A stretch of 9,039 nt of DNA from an uncultured Anaerolineaceae bacterium (GTDB lineage Bacteria; Chloroflexota; Anaerolineae; Anaerolineales; Anaerolineaceae). How positions within the stretch are numbered: position 1 is the stretch's first letter; each line of letters opens with the position of its first letter. Shown here in pieces: positions 1-6,018 of the stretch. The position numbers and the translations under genes were made by a program. The notes under the pieces were generated by a model. That model worked only from the letters and a program-made list of their open reading frames with translations, ran no database searches and had not been told where the DNA came from. The stretch is taken from positions 1-9,039 of the forward strand of contig CALESS010000577.1 in NCBI GenBank assembly GCA_937907495.1, given 5' to 3'.

Positions 1-179
1 CCCGCCTGGAAAAGGAACTGGCCGATACCCTGGGGCAGATTGCCCGCCTGGAGACCCTGCTCGCCAGCACCTTTGCCGAGAAAGCCCCGCCCCCGGTGGT
101 GGAAAAGGAACGCCAGCGCCTGGCTGCCAGCCAGGAAACAGCGGCGAAATTGCGCGATCAACTGGCGCATCTGGGTTAG
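1..179 (+). CDS. valS: Valyl-tRNA synthetase, C-terminal end (5' part outside window)
   Basis: Only the last 58 residues are inside the window; the first full codon is at base 3 and the stop is TAG at 177-179. The translation begins RLEKELADTLGQIARLETLL and continues with a Phe-Ala-Glu-Lys-Ala-Pro segment, a Val-Val-Glu-Lys-Glu-Arg segment and a C-terminal helix. This is the pattern of the coiled-coil arm that ends bacterial valyl-tRNA synthetase: a Leu/Glu/Lys-rich helix, the 'F..KAP..VV..ER' turn and the returning helix. The enzyme charges tRNA-Val in the cytoplasm, and the arm contacts the tRNA. A good intrinsic terminator follows eight bases after the stop, which fits this being the end of its transcript. 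The assignment rests on a short but characteristic tail; the catalytic domain is not visible. Confidence 0.88.
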   Translation, partial: RLEKELADTLGQIARLETLLASTFAEKAPPPVVEKERQRLAASQETAAKLRDQLAHLG

Positions 180-186
180 AATTACT

Positions 187-217
187 GGACAGGGTGAAAT
201 ACCCTGTCCGGTTTTGT
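187..217 (+). terminator. Intrinsic terminator after valS
   Basis: A perfect 9-bp inverted repeat, GGACAGGGT (187-195) and ACCCTGTCC (201-209), encloses the loop GAAAT and is followed by GGTTTTGTT (210-218). The GC-rich stem, short loop and T-rich tail are those of a Rho-independent terminator. It sits between the valS stop and the ribosome binding site of the next gene, with too little room downstream for a separate promoter. Confidence 0.85.
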
Positions 218-230
218 TGAGGAGGCAGAT

Positions 231-512
231 ATGAAACCCCGTCGCGGTGAGATTTTATTACCCTTTGTGGCGCTGGCAGTGGGTTCAGCCCTTATCTACC
301 TTGGCCTGGGCCAGGGAGCGGGGTTGGCCTGGGCGGCCGGTGGTGCTTTCTTCATCGTTCTCGGGGTCAGTGCATTGCTGCTCAGCCTGGCTTCAACTGC
401 CATCGGCCCGGCAGGCACCATCTTGCGCAGCAAAGCCGTCAGCATTCTGATTATCCTGCTGCTGTTGATCTTGCTGGTGATCACAGTGGGGTTGGGCGTG
501 GCAGGCTTGTAA
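231..512 (+). CDS. Small three-helix membrane protein, unknown function
   Basis: 93 residues. A strong ribosome binding site, AGGAGG at 220-225, lies five bases before the ATG. After a short basic start (MKPRRGE) the protein is almost entirely hydrophobic, with three likely membrane segments at about residues 8-28, 31-54 and 69-92 and a short connecting loop that contains one Arg-Ser-Lys. There is no signal peptidase site and no recognised domain. The gene ends four bases before the ABC ATPase gene, so the two are almost certainly co-transcribed. It is too small to be a normal ABC permease, although a small accessory membrane partner for the ATPase cannot be excluded. I do not recognise the family; the reading frame itself is well supported by the ribosome binding site and the operon spacing. 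Confidence 0.8.
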   Translation: MKPRRGEILLPFVALAVGSALIYLGLGQGAGLAWAAGGAFFIVLGVSALLLSLASTAIGPAGTILRSKAVSILIILLLLILLVITVGLGVAGL

Positions 513-516
513 ACCC

Positions 517-1572
517 ATGCTGGAAGTTCGCAACGTCACCAAATCTTATGAGGGTAAACCCCTGTTGTGCGGGGTGTCTTTCAGCGTTGCCGGGGGAGAG
601 ACCGTTTGCCTGTTGGGGGCTTCCGGCAGCGGGAAGAGCACCCTGCTGCGCATCATCGCCGGGCTGGAGCCAGCCGAGAGCGGCCAGGTACTGTGGAACG
701 GGGAAGATCTCAGCGGGGTGCCGGTGCATTTGCGCCAGTTTGGCCTGATGTTCCAGGATTATGCCCTCTTCCCGCACCGGACGGTGGCCGAGAATGTGGC
801 CTTTGGCCTCAAGATGCAGCACAAGAGCCAGCCGGAAATGGCTGCCGAGGTTCAAGCTGCGCTGGAGCAGGTGAACCTGGCGGGCTTTGGCAACCGGAAA
901 GTGACCGACCTCTCGGGTGGCGAGCAGCAGCGGGTGGCGCTGGCGCGCGCCCTGGCGCCCCGACCGCGCCTGTTGATGCTGGATGAACCGCTGGGTGCCC
1001 TCGACCGGAACCTGCGGGAGCAATTGATCGGTGAACTGCACGAGTTGCTGCACCAGACCGGCATCCCCGCCATTTATGTGACACACGATCAGGAAGAAGC
1101 CTTTGGCCTGGCGGACCGCCTCATCCTGTTGCACAATGGCCGGGTGGAGCAGAGCGGCCCACCGCAGCAGGTGTATGCCGAACCTGCGTCCGCCTGGGCG
1201 GCTCAATTCCTGGGCTTGGGCAACCAGTTGACGGGTGAGGTCATCCACACGCACCCCCTGGAAGTGAATACCTGCCTTGGGCTTTTGCGTACCACCCATG
1301 CGGCCAGGTCAGCGCTCCAGGCGGGTGATACCCTGACGGTCGTCATCCGACCGACTGCCGCCATCATCCCGCCGGAGGGGGAACTCAACCGGGGGCAAGC
1401 CGTGGTACAAGATGTTGCCTTCCGCGGGCAGGGGTTTCGCATAGCCTTGCTATGTCCCGGCGGCCAGCGGCTGGAATTTCTACTCCCCGTGGCTCCGCCC
1501 GTGGGTGAGCGGTTGGATTTTACCCTGCGGCCGGAGGAAATTCTTCCCCTGCCACCCACGGAGGAAGCATGA
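517..1572 (+). CDS. ABC transporter ATP-binding protein, FbpC/PotA type with TOBE domain
   Basis: 351 residues, the usual length for importer ATPases of the iron(III)/spermidine/sulfate group. The nucleotide-binding domain covers about residues 1-235: Walker A GASGSGKST (34-42), Q-loop glutamine 80 in FQDYALFP, signature LSGGEQQ (132-138), Walker B LLMLDEP (152-158), D-loop GALD (160-163) and switch histidine 190 in THDQEEA. A TOBE-like beta domain follows (about 236-345), with the 'VVIRPTAA' strand typical of the TOBE_2 fold, which usually has a regulatory or substrate-sensing role. All catalytic residues are present, so it should hydrolyse ATP on the cytoplasmic face of a transporter. No clear Shine-Dalgarno precedes the ATG; translation probably couples to the small membrane protein gene that ends four bases upstream. 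No permease or binding protein lies next to it, so the substrate (iron, thiamine, polyamine, sulfate or molybdate) cannot be named. Confidence 0.93.
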   Translation: MLEVRNVTKSYEGKPLLCGVSFSVAGGETVCLLGASGSGKSTLLRIIAGLEPAESGQVLWNGEDLSGVPVHLRQFGLMFQDYALFPHRTVAENVAFGLKMQHKSQPEMAAEVQAALEQVNLAGFGNRKVTDLSGGEQQRVALARALAPRPRLLMLDEPLGALDRNLREQLIGELHELLHQTGIPAIYVTHDQEEAFGLADRLILLHNGRVEQSGPPQQVYAEPASAWAAQFLGLGNQLTGEVIHTHPLEVNTCLGLLRTTHAARSALQAGDTLTVVIRPTAAIIPPEGELNRGQAVVQDVAFRGQGFRIALLCPGGQRLEFLLPVAPPVGERLDFTLRPEEILPLPPTEEA

Positions 1573-2063
1573 TCGAAGCGGGGCAAATGATTTCTGTCCT
1601 CAAATTAGACGTGGAGGGCCGGGAAACCTGGCGCTATGAGGCCAAAGTTCTCAAAGTGACGGAGCGGGCGGTTTTGCTGGTGGCGGGATTCAACCGACCG
1701 GAGATGATGTTCCACGGTATCCTGCTGGGGGAAGGGGATCCCTTTATCGAGATTTATTATGCCGACCGCTGGTATAACCTCTATGAAATTCACGATAAGG
1801 GAGATGGCAGAATCAAGGGCTGGTATTGCAACATCAGCCTGCCAGCTGAATTTGGACCGGATACCGTCTCCTATGTGGACCTGGCGCTTGATCTGCTGGT
1901 TTACCCGGATGGGCGGATGCAGGTGCTGGATGAGGATGAATTTGCCGCCCTGGAGTTAGACGAAACCCGGCGGGAGAATGCCCGCCGGGCTTTATTGGAA
2001 TTGCAAAATTGGTTTTCCGAGCAGAACAACCTGCGCCTGGAAGAGGTGAATCTGGAAGCTTAG
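1569..2063 (+). CDS. DUF402 family protein (FomD / Ntdp-like fold)
   Basis: 164 residues. The ATG overlaps the stop of the ABC ATPase gene as ATGA, with GGAGG at 1560-1564 as ribosome binding site, so the two are translationally coupled. The family pattern is clear: a beta-rich N-terminal half, then WYCNIS (85-90), DLALDLLVYPDG (104-115) and the acidic LDEDEF (120-125), and a C-terminal helix. In characterised DUF402 members (the staphylococcal nucleoside tri/diphosphatase and FomD of fosfomycin synthesis) these Asp/Glu residues bind divalent metal and catalyse hydrolysis of a phosphate or phosphonate nucleotide. A phosphohydrolase activity is therefore a reasonable guess, but the substrate is unknown and nothing in the operon defines it. 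Its stop overlaps the stop of the convergent membrane protein gene. Confidence 0.85.
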   Translation: MIEAGQMISVLKLDVEGRETWRYEAKVLKVTERAVLLVAGFNRPEMMFHGILLGEGDPFIEIYYADRWYNLYEIHDKGDGRIKGWYCNISLPAEFGPDTVSYVDLALDLLVYPDGRMQVLDEDEFAALELDETRRENARRALLELQNWFSEQNNLRLEEVNLEA

Positions 2064-2626
2064 GCTGCCTCGTGCTTGTGTTTTTGGCTGCGCCGCACCA
2101 GCCACAGGATGATCAGGAAGAAGCCCAGCAAGACGAAAAATGCGGCCACATACGGCCAGACGATTGAGACGATCGAAACCGCCGTTGAAACCGTATCCTC
2201 GGCCAGGCTCATCAGGGCGTTGCCGGTGCCCCCGGTGGAAACGGTTACCACCGGGCGGGCGGTGGCCTTGACGGCATGGACACTGCCGGCTACCAGCAAA
2301 CCCATTGCCAGGGCAAAGACGGTGTTCATCTCAATCACGCTGGTGCTGGCTGCAAAGACGATTGCCCCGGCTGCCGGGCGGATGAAGGTCATGATGACAT
2401 CATTGACATGGTCCACCGCCGGGATCTTATCCGCCACGAATTCAATGGCTGAGAGAAAAATTAATAGTCCGATGATCCACCAACTGGTGATGCCATCCCA
2501 GGGCGCTTTGAGGTGGATGAGGTTCGTAAAGCGCGCCAGCAATGCCACGGCAAGCAGCGGGATGTAGGCATTCAACCCCGCGCTGGCCGAAAGCCCAAAA
2601 GCAGTAAAAATTCCAAGAGCTTCCAT
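2060..2626 (-). CDS. DUF4126 family integral membrane protein
   Basis: 188 residues from the ATG at 2624-2626, chosen because AGGAGG (minus strand, 2631-2636) lies just before it; an upstream in-frame ATG at 2662 has no such site and would add a non-hydrophobic tail. The protein has several membrane segments (about residues 5-30, 49-62, 85-98, 102-118 and 150-176) and a cytoplasmic basic end, RRSQKHKHEAA. The family hallmarks are visible: 'GLSASAGLNAYIPLL' near the start, 'IPAVDHVNDVIMTFIRPAAGAIV' in the middle and the glycine-rich TGGTGNA (131-137). DUF4126 proteins have no established function. It runs convergent to the DUF402 gene and shares four bases with it. A TATATA sequence at 2642-2647 could be part of its promoter, but no matching -35 box was found; the methyltransferase gene upstream on the same strand ends 137 bases away, so read-through is also possible. 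Confidence 0.85.
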   Translation of the reverse strand: MEALGIFTAFGLSASAGLNAYIPLLAVALLARFTNLIHLKAPWDGITSWWIIGLLIFLSAIEFVADKIPAVDHVNDVIMTFIRPAAGAIVFAASTSVIEMNTVFALAMGLLVAGSVHAVKATARPVVTVSTGGTGNALMSLAEDTVSTAVSIVSIVWPYVAAFFVLLGFFLIILWLVRRSQKHKHEAA

Positions 2627-2630
2627 CGTT

Positions 2631-2636
2631 CCTCCT
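2631..2636 (-). promoter_or_regulatory. Shine-Dalgarno site fixing the DUF4126 start
   Basis: The plus strand reads CCTCCT, so the minus-strand mRNA carries AGGAGG four bases before the ATG at 2626-2624. It favours this start over the in-frame ATG at 2662. Confidence 0.8.
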
Positions 2637-2763
2637 ACTGATATATACGCAATTCCATGCAATCCGATGCATTCCCGGGAAGAAAGCCGGATCCAATATC
2701 GGGATCTACACCAGTTCCCCGCAAATGTTCAGCATCGGTTGGCGTTCTCAGTAATCCCGGTGA

Positions 2764-3999
2764 TTACAGCTTCTCAAACAGGGAGATGGATTCAATATGA
2801 AAGGTCTGCGGGAATAGATCAAAGGGTGTAGCCTGTACCAGTCGGTAGCCGCCCGCCAGCAGGCGCCTGGCATCCCGCGCCAGGGTGGAGGGATCACAGG
2901 AGATGTAAACCAGCCGGGCGGGGGAGAGGATCAACAGGGCATCCAGGGCCGGGAGGGCCAGCCCGGCGCGCGGTGGGTCAACGATCACGCTATCCACCGG
3001 GAAATCCAACCCCGGCAGCACCACCTCCGCAGGCCCCTGGTAGAGCGAGACGTTTTCAAATTCATCCAGGTTGACTGCAAAATCCCGGCAGGCCGACTCG
3101 GAGAGTTCAATGCCCGTCACCTTTCCGGCGCGCCCGGCAAAAAAAGCACTGAACAGACCCACCCCACAAAATACGTCCAGCAGGCTGGTTTGCGGCGTGA
3201 CGGGCAGAAGTTCCAGCAGGTGCTGCACCATCACCTCCGCCTGCGCGGTGTTGACCTGGAAGAATGAGCCGGCGGAAACGCGAAACGTCCGTCCCAGCAC
3301 ATCCAGCCGGGTGAAGTCATCTCCTGCCAGCAATACAATCCCATCCGGGCTGAGGTGGACCACGGAAACATCCGCCTCGGTACTGAACTCAAAATCTGGC
3401 ACATACGCCTCGGAGGATTCAAAAGTAACCAGGATATCCTCGCCGGTTCCCAGGCGAAGCTCCACCCGCTCGATATCTGGCACGGCTTCCAGGTCCAAGG
3501 AGGGCCAAAAGTCGTTCAGGGCGGGTTCCGGCAGCAGGCATTCTTCAATCTCGATCACAGTATGGCTGCCTGCCGCCAGGTAACCGGGTTTACCCGCCGG
3601 GCTGAGGCTGAATTGCACGGTGTTGCGATAATTCCAGCAGTGCGGCGAGGGCACAATGGGCAGCAACGGTGGATTGGTGATGCCCGCAATCCGGCTGAGC
3701 TGCTCGCTGAAGATGCGTTGTTTGGCTGCCAGTTGGGCCGGGTAGGGCAGGTGCTGATAGTGGCAGCCGCCACAGATGCCAAAGTGCCGGCAGGGGGCGG
3801 GGATGCGCTCTGCCGAGGGCCGCAATACCTCCAGCAGGCGGGCGCGGGCGTGGCCTTTTTTCTCTTCTGTTAAAGCCACCCGTACCTCTTCGCCGGGCAG
3901 GGTGAAAGGGACAAAACAGGCCCGGCCATCCGGCAGACGGCCAAAGCCATCTCCGCCATAGGCCAGGCTGGTAATTTCGAGGGTTTGAATTTTGCTCAT
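2764..3999 (-). CDS. 23S rRNA (uracil-5-)-methyltransferase, RlmD/TrmA family
   Basis: 411 residues, a normal length for the family. It transfers a methyl group from S-adenosylmethionine to carbon 5 of a uridine, in 23S rRNA (RlmD/RlmCD type) or, in some relatives, tRNA. Domains in order: a TRAM RNA-binding domain (about 1-58), an iron-sulfur cysteine set C70, C76, C79 and probably C153, an RNA-interaction region, and the Rossmann methyltransferase domain with FFQVN (246-250), the SAM-binding DVFCGVGLF (275-283), DPPRAG (341-346) and SCDP (367-370). Cys368 is the expected nucleophile and Glu403 in HIESISLF the expected general base. All key residues are present. Which uridine is the target cannot be told from sequence alone, so I give no symbol. 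The start agrees with the normal beginning of the TRAM domain and with the -10 box placed directly before it. The gene is divergent from the cytochrome operon. Confidence 0.94.
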   Translation of the reverse strand: MSKIQTLEITSLAYGGDGFGRLPDGRACFVPFTLPGEEVRVALTEEKKGHARARLLEVLRPSAERIPAPCRHFGICGGCHYQHLPYPAQLAAKQRIFSEQLSRIAGITNPPLLPIVPSPHCWNYRNTVQFSLSPAGKPGYLAAGSHTVIEIEECLLPEPALNDFWPSLDLEAVPDIERVELRLGTGEDILVTFESSEAYVPDFEFSTEADVSVVHLSPDGIVLLAGDDFTRLDVLGRTFRVSAGSFFQVNTAQAEVMVQHLLELLPVTPQTSLLDVFCGVGLFSAFFAGRAGKVTGIELSESACRDFAVNLDEFENVSLYQGPAEVVLPGLDFPVDSVIVDPPRAGLALPALDALLILSPARLVYISCDPSTLARDARRLLAGGYRLVQATPFDLFPQTFHIESISLFEKL

Positions 4000-4005
4000 G
4001 CCTGA

Positions 4006-4011
4006 ATTATA
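4006..4011 (-). promoter_or_regulatory. Consensus -10 box of the methyltransferase gene
   Basis: On the minus strand TATAAT is followed by six bases (TCAGGC) and then the ATG of the methyltransferase gene. With normal -10 spacing, transcription would start at or within a base or two of the A of ATG, giving a leaderless mRNA. In agreement, no Shine-Dalgarno sequence precedes the ATG. No good -35 hexamer is seen at 16-18 bases; the nearest candidate, CGACCT, is poor. Confidence 0.6.
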
Positions 4012-4294
4012 ACCGCTCGCCAGGCGGAAGGTCGGATTCGGAAGGTCCGGATAACGACCTGCAACAAATGGTTGAACAGAAATAATCTCCTAAATGTTTT
4101 TCTGGTTTTTCCGTCCTGCGATCGGCTCGCCACTGGCTTCGAAAAGCTGCTGGCGCAACCAGCGACCCGGTCTCGAATACAACCATTGATTATGAACTGG
4201 ATGGGCGTTTCCATGCCCTACATGATTTTCCTCTGTATCTACAAGCCAAAAGTAATCACCATTAAATTACCCACAATCACTAATTAAATCCTAT

Positions 4295-4321
4295 CTGAAA
4301 ACAGGGTTAATGTTGTATAAT
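4295..4321 (+). promoter_or_regulatory. Candidate promoter of the ACIII-type operon
   Basis: A perfect TATAAT at 4316-4321 is preceded by CTGAAA at 4295-4300 (four of six matches to TTGACA) with a 15-base spacer, which is short. The upstream 50 bases are AT-rich, like an UP element. Transcription would start near 4328, leaving a leader of about 63 bases before the first cytochrome start codon. Confidence 0.5.
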
Positions 4322-4378
4322 TTTGTTGTTGGGGGCAACGAGGTGGAAATAGCGATTGCAGTTCAATATCTGACTGGC

Positions 4379-4384
4379 GAGGAG
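4379..4384 (+). promoter_or_regulatory. Shine-Dalgarno site fixing the diheme cytochrome start
   Basis: GAGGAG lies six bases before the ATG at 4391. The frame is open further upstream, to an ATG at 4310, but that start has no ribosome binding site, falls at the -10 box, and would put 27 non-hydrophobic residues ahead of the signal peptide. Confidence 0.8.
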
Positions 4385-4390
4385 TGCGTA

Positions 4391-5356
4391 ATGAGGCGGT
4401 TACAATTCACCGGTGCAATTCTCGTAATCTTGGCCCTGATGATGGGTGTCGGCGCGGCCCTGGCTGCTCCGCCCGCCCAAGATGGACCCAACATCCCCAA
4501 TGGAGCGCAGCTTTATGATGACTGGAGTATCGTCACCGGGCAATCTGCCCCGGCTGGCAATCAGCCGCTCTGGGCGCGCCAGTCCACCAACACACGTTCC
4601 GGCCCGGATACCTGGCGCTGTGTCACCTGCCACGGCTGGGATGGCATGGGTAAGGATGGCGCTTACCGCTCCGGCTCCAATTACACTGGCTTCCCCAACC
4701 TGGTGAGTGCAGCCGGCACCCTCAGCGAAGCCGAGATTATTGCTGCCCTGCGGGGAGAAAAGGATGCGGACCACAATTTTTCCGCCGTTTTGGATGATAC
4801 TTCCATGGCGGATTTGGTGGCTTTCCTCAAAAATGGCCTGGTGGATGACACCCAATACATCAACCTGACCACGCTCAAGGTGATTGATGGAGATATTGGG
4901 CTGGGGAAAGAGCTTTACACCCAGGGCTGCGTTAGCTGCCACGCTGAAGATGGCGCCGGGCTGCCGATCCGCTATGAAGGCCGGGATGCCAGCCTGGTGA
5001 CGGTGGCGAACACCGATCCCTGGCGCTTCCTGCACAAAGCCCGCTACGGCACACCCGGCAATCCGATGCAGAAAATCGGCTACGATCTCGGTTGGGATGT
5101 CCAGAATGGGCGGGATGTGTTGGCTTATATGCAAAGCCTGACCGACCCGCGTGCCCAGGGCACCCCGCCACCCGCCATGGAGAACCGCCCCCCCGAAGCG
5201 GAAAAACCCACCGGCCCGGCTACCTCCTGGTTTAGCGGGATTCTCACGGCCCTGGCTGCCATGTTCACGACCCTCGGGTTTAATATTCTGCTCTTTGCCG
5301 TCTTGATCCTGATCATTTTCCTGCTGGTCTGGGCGATCCGCGGCAGTAAAAAGTGA
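4391..5356 (+). CDS. Membrane-anchored diheme cytochrome c
   Basis: 321 residues. An N-terminal signal peptide, with basic MRR, a hydrophobic core at about 7-25 and likely cleavage after AALA (residue 26), sends the protein to the outside of the membrane. Two class I cytochrome c domains follow: CVTCH (77-81) with Met139 the likely axial ligand in 'DDTSMADLVAFLKNG', and CVSCH (180-184) with Met226 the likely ligand in 'GNPMQKIG'. A Pro-rich linker (about 253-277) leads to a C-terminal membrane helix (about 284-315) and a basic tail, so the hemes are tethered at the outer face. It is the first gene of the operon, 103 bases before the pentaheme gene. By context it fills the role of the ActE cytochrome of ACIII, delivering electrons to an oxidase or other acceptor. 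ActE as known is a single-heme lipoprotein, so this is a functional analogy, and a stand-alone electron carrier is possible. Confidence 0.9.
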   Translation: MRRLQFTGAILVILALMMGVGAALAAPPAQDGPNIPNGAQLYDDWSIVTGQSAPAGNQPLWARQSTNTRSGPDTWRCVTCHGWDGMGKDGAYRSGSNYTGFPNLVSAAGTLSEAEIIAALRGEKDADHNFSAVLDDTSMADLVAFLKNGLVDDTQYINLTTLKVIDGDIGLGKELYTQGCVSCHAEDGAGLPIRYEGRDASLVTVANTDPWRFLHKARYGTPGNPMQKIGYDLGWDVQNGRDVLAYMQSLTDPRAQGTPPPAMENRPPEAEKPTGPATSWFSGILTALAAMFTTLGFNILLFAVLILIIFLLVWAIRGSKK

Positions 5357-5384
5357 TCCATCCTTTCAGTTGGTACAGACGCGC

Positions 5385-5403
5385 GGAGACTGTTTTGGTC
5401 TCC
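5385..5403 (+). other. Intercistronic hairpin between the two cytochrome genes
   Basis: GGAGAC (5385-5390) and GTCTCC (5398-5403) form a perfect 6-bp stem around TGTTTTG. Outer GTTG (5369-5372) and CAAC (5404-5407) could extend it imperfectly. No T-run follows, so it is not a typical terminator. It may be an mRNA processing or stability element that sets different levels for the first gene and the rest. Confidence 0.5.
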
Positions 5404-5404
5404 C

Positions 5405-5430
5405 AACTCTGTGTTCCCTGTAACTCTGTG
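5405..5430 (+). repeat. Two direct copies of AACTCTGTG
   Basis: AACTCTGTG occurs at 5405-5413 and again at 5422-5430, a period of 17 bases, directly after the hairpin and before the ribosome binding site of the pentaheme gene. Short CTCTGTG-rich spacers of this kind can be dispersed repeats; a tandem operator is less likely. Function is not known. Confidence 0.5.
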
Positions 5431-5447
5431 ATTTATTCTTTCAATAT

Positions 5448-5452
5448 AGGAG
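5448..5452 (+). promoter_or_regulatory. Shine-Dalgarno site fixing the pentaheme cytochrome start
   Basis: AGGAG lies seven bases before the ATG at 5460, within the longer purine run AGGAGAGG (5448-5455). A TTG codon directly before the ATG could also start translation, but ATG at this spacing is preferred. Confidence 0.75.
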
Positions 5453-5459
5453 AGGATTG

Positions 5460-5996
5460 ATGGAGAAACTCGCAGCTCTTTGGAAGCGCCCACTCTTCCG
5501 TATTGGCCTTGGCCTGTTCTTGTTCCTGGTGCTGGCCGGGGCAGTGGGTGGAATTTACCTGACCCAAATTCCCCCGGAGCAGCCCATTCAATTCCCGCAT
5601 GCTTTCCATGTGGGGGTGGGGGCCCAGTGTCTCTATTGTCACCCCGGCGCCGATTCCGGGCCGGTGGCAGGTTTACCCTCCAGCGGAAAGTGCTGGGGCT
5701 GCCATCAGCAGATCGCCAAGAAGTCACCAGAGCTGGTGAAATTGGCCGGGTTTATCGAACGAAACGAGCCTATTCCCTGGGTGCCGGTGGCGATCCAGCC
5801 AGATTTTGTGCATTTCAACCATCAGCCGCACGTCGCAGCCGGCGTGGATTGCGCAACCTGCCACGGGGATGTGGCCAAAATGAAGACGGCGGAACCCCAG
5901 CGCGGCCAGAATATGGGCTGGTGTTTGGATTGCCACCAGAAGATGCGCCCCCAGGAGTTTCTGCGCCTGGGCGACTGCGCCACCTGCCATTATTGA
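5460..5996 (+). CDS. actA: Membrane-anchored pentaheme cytochrome c, ActA-like
   Basis: 178 residues. One N-terminal membrane helix (about 13-34) after a basic start is not followed by a clear cleavage site, so it probably stays as an anchor with the rest outside. Five CxxCH heme motifs follow: CLYCH (57-61), CWGCH (78-82), CATCH (131-135), CLDCH (155-159) and CATCH (173-177). The only other histidines are 47, 50, 118, 121 and 124, exactly five, suitable as distal ligands and grouped in two 'H..H' clusters as in the cytochrome c3/c7 fold. Five hemes, a single helix and position before the molybdopterin-like and iron-sulfur subunits match ActA of alternative complex III, which collects electrons from ActB. 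The protein ends one residue after the last heme motif. The next gene begins 22 bases later. A pentaheme subunit of another NrfD-type complex is the alternative. Confidence 0.88.
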   Translation: MEKLAALWKRPLFRIGLGLFLFLVLAGAVGGIYLTQIPPEQPIQFPHAFHVGVGAQCLYCHPGADSGPVAGLPSSGKCWGCHQQIAKKSPELVKLAGFIERNEPIPWVPVAIQPDFVHFNHQPHVAAGVDCATCHGDVAKMKTAEPQRGQNMGWCLDCHQKMRPQEFLRLGDCATCHY

Positions 5997-6018
5997 TTGA
6001 ACCAGGAGAAGACGCAGG

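Larger units (their letters stand above)
4000..4390. other. Divergent intergenic region, no supported gene
   Basis: This 391-base stretch separates the minus-strand methyltransferase from the plus-strand cytochrome operon. It is more AT-rich than its flanks, especially from about 4235 to 4325. The left end holds the methyltransferase -10 box and the right end the candidate promoter and leader of the cytochrome operon. Short overlapping open frames of about 70 codons exist on both strands but lack ribosome binding sites and recognisable products. A plus-strand frame open from 4086 to the TAA at 4263-4265 has no ATG start; its last 30 codons have a fairly protein-like composition and could be a relic. 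A small hairpin, GCTGG (4149-4153) and CCAGC (4159-4163), has no T-run and is not a terminator. Confidence 0.7.

Noticed and set aside
40..234. 64-codon open frame over the valS end
   Set aside because: It is out of frame with the clear valyl-tRNA synthetase tail and runs across the terminator; Arg/Pro-rich shadow translation.
481..1299. 272-codon minus-strand open frame opposite the ABC ATPase
   Set aside because: All ABC motifs lie on the plus strand; the minus frame is a long shadow common in GC-rich DNA and has no recognised domain.
2642..2670. Possible minus-strand promoter with TATATA for the DUF4126 gene
   Set aside because: No acceptable -35 box at 16-18 bases; the nearest TTGCAT is only nine bases away. 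Too weak to list as a feature.
4149..4163. Hairpin GCTGG/CCAGC as a terminator
   Set aside because: Only five base pairs and no T-run on either strand.
4072..4287. 71-codon plus-strand frame in the divergent intergenic region
   Set aside because: No ribosome binding site, no recognised product, and a competing frame on the other strand over the same bases.
4400..5134. 244-codon minus-strand open frame opposite the diheme cytochrome
   Set aside because: Shadow of the plus-strand cytochrome, whose two heme motifs and signal peptide are clear.
5457..5459. TTG as start of the pentaheme cytochrome
   Set aside because: The next codon is ATG with better ribosome binding site spacing; the change affects one residue only.
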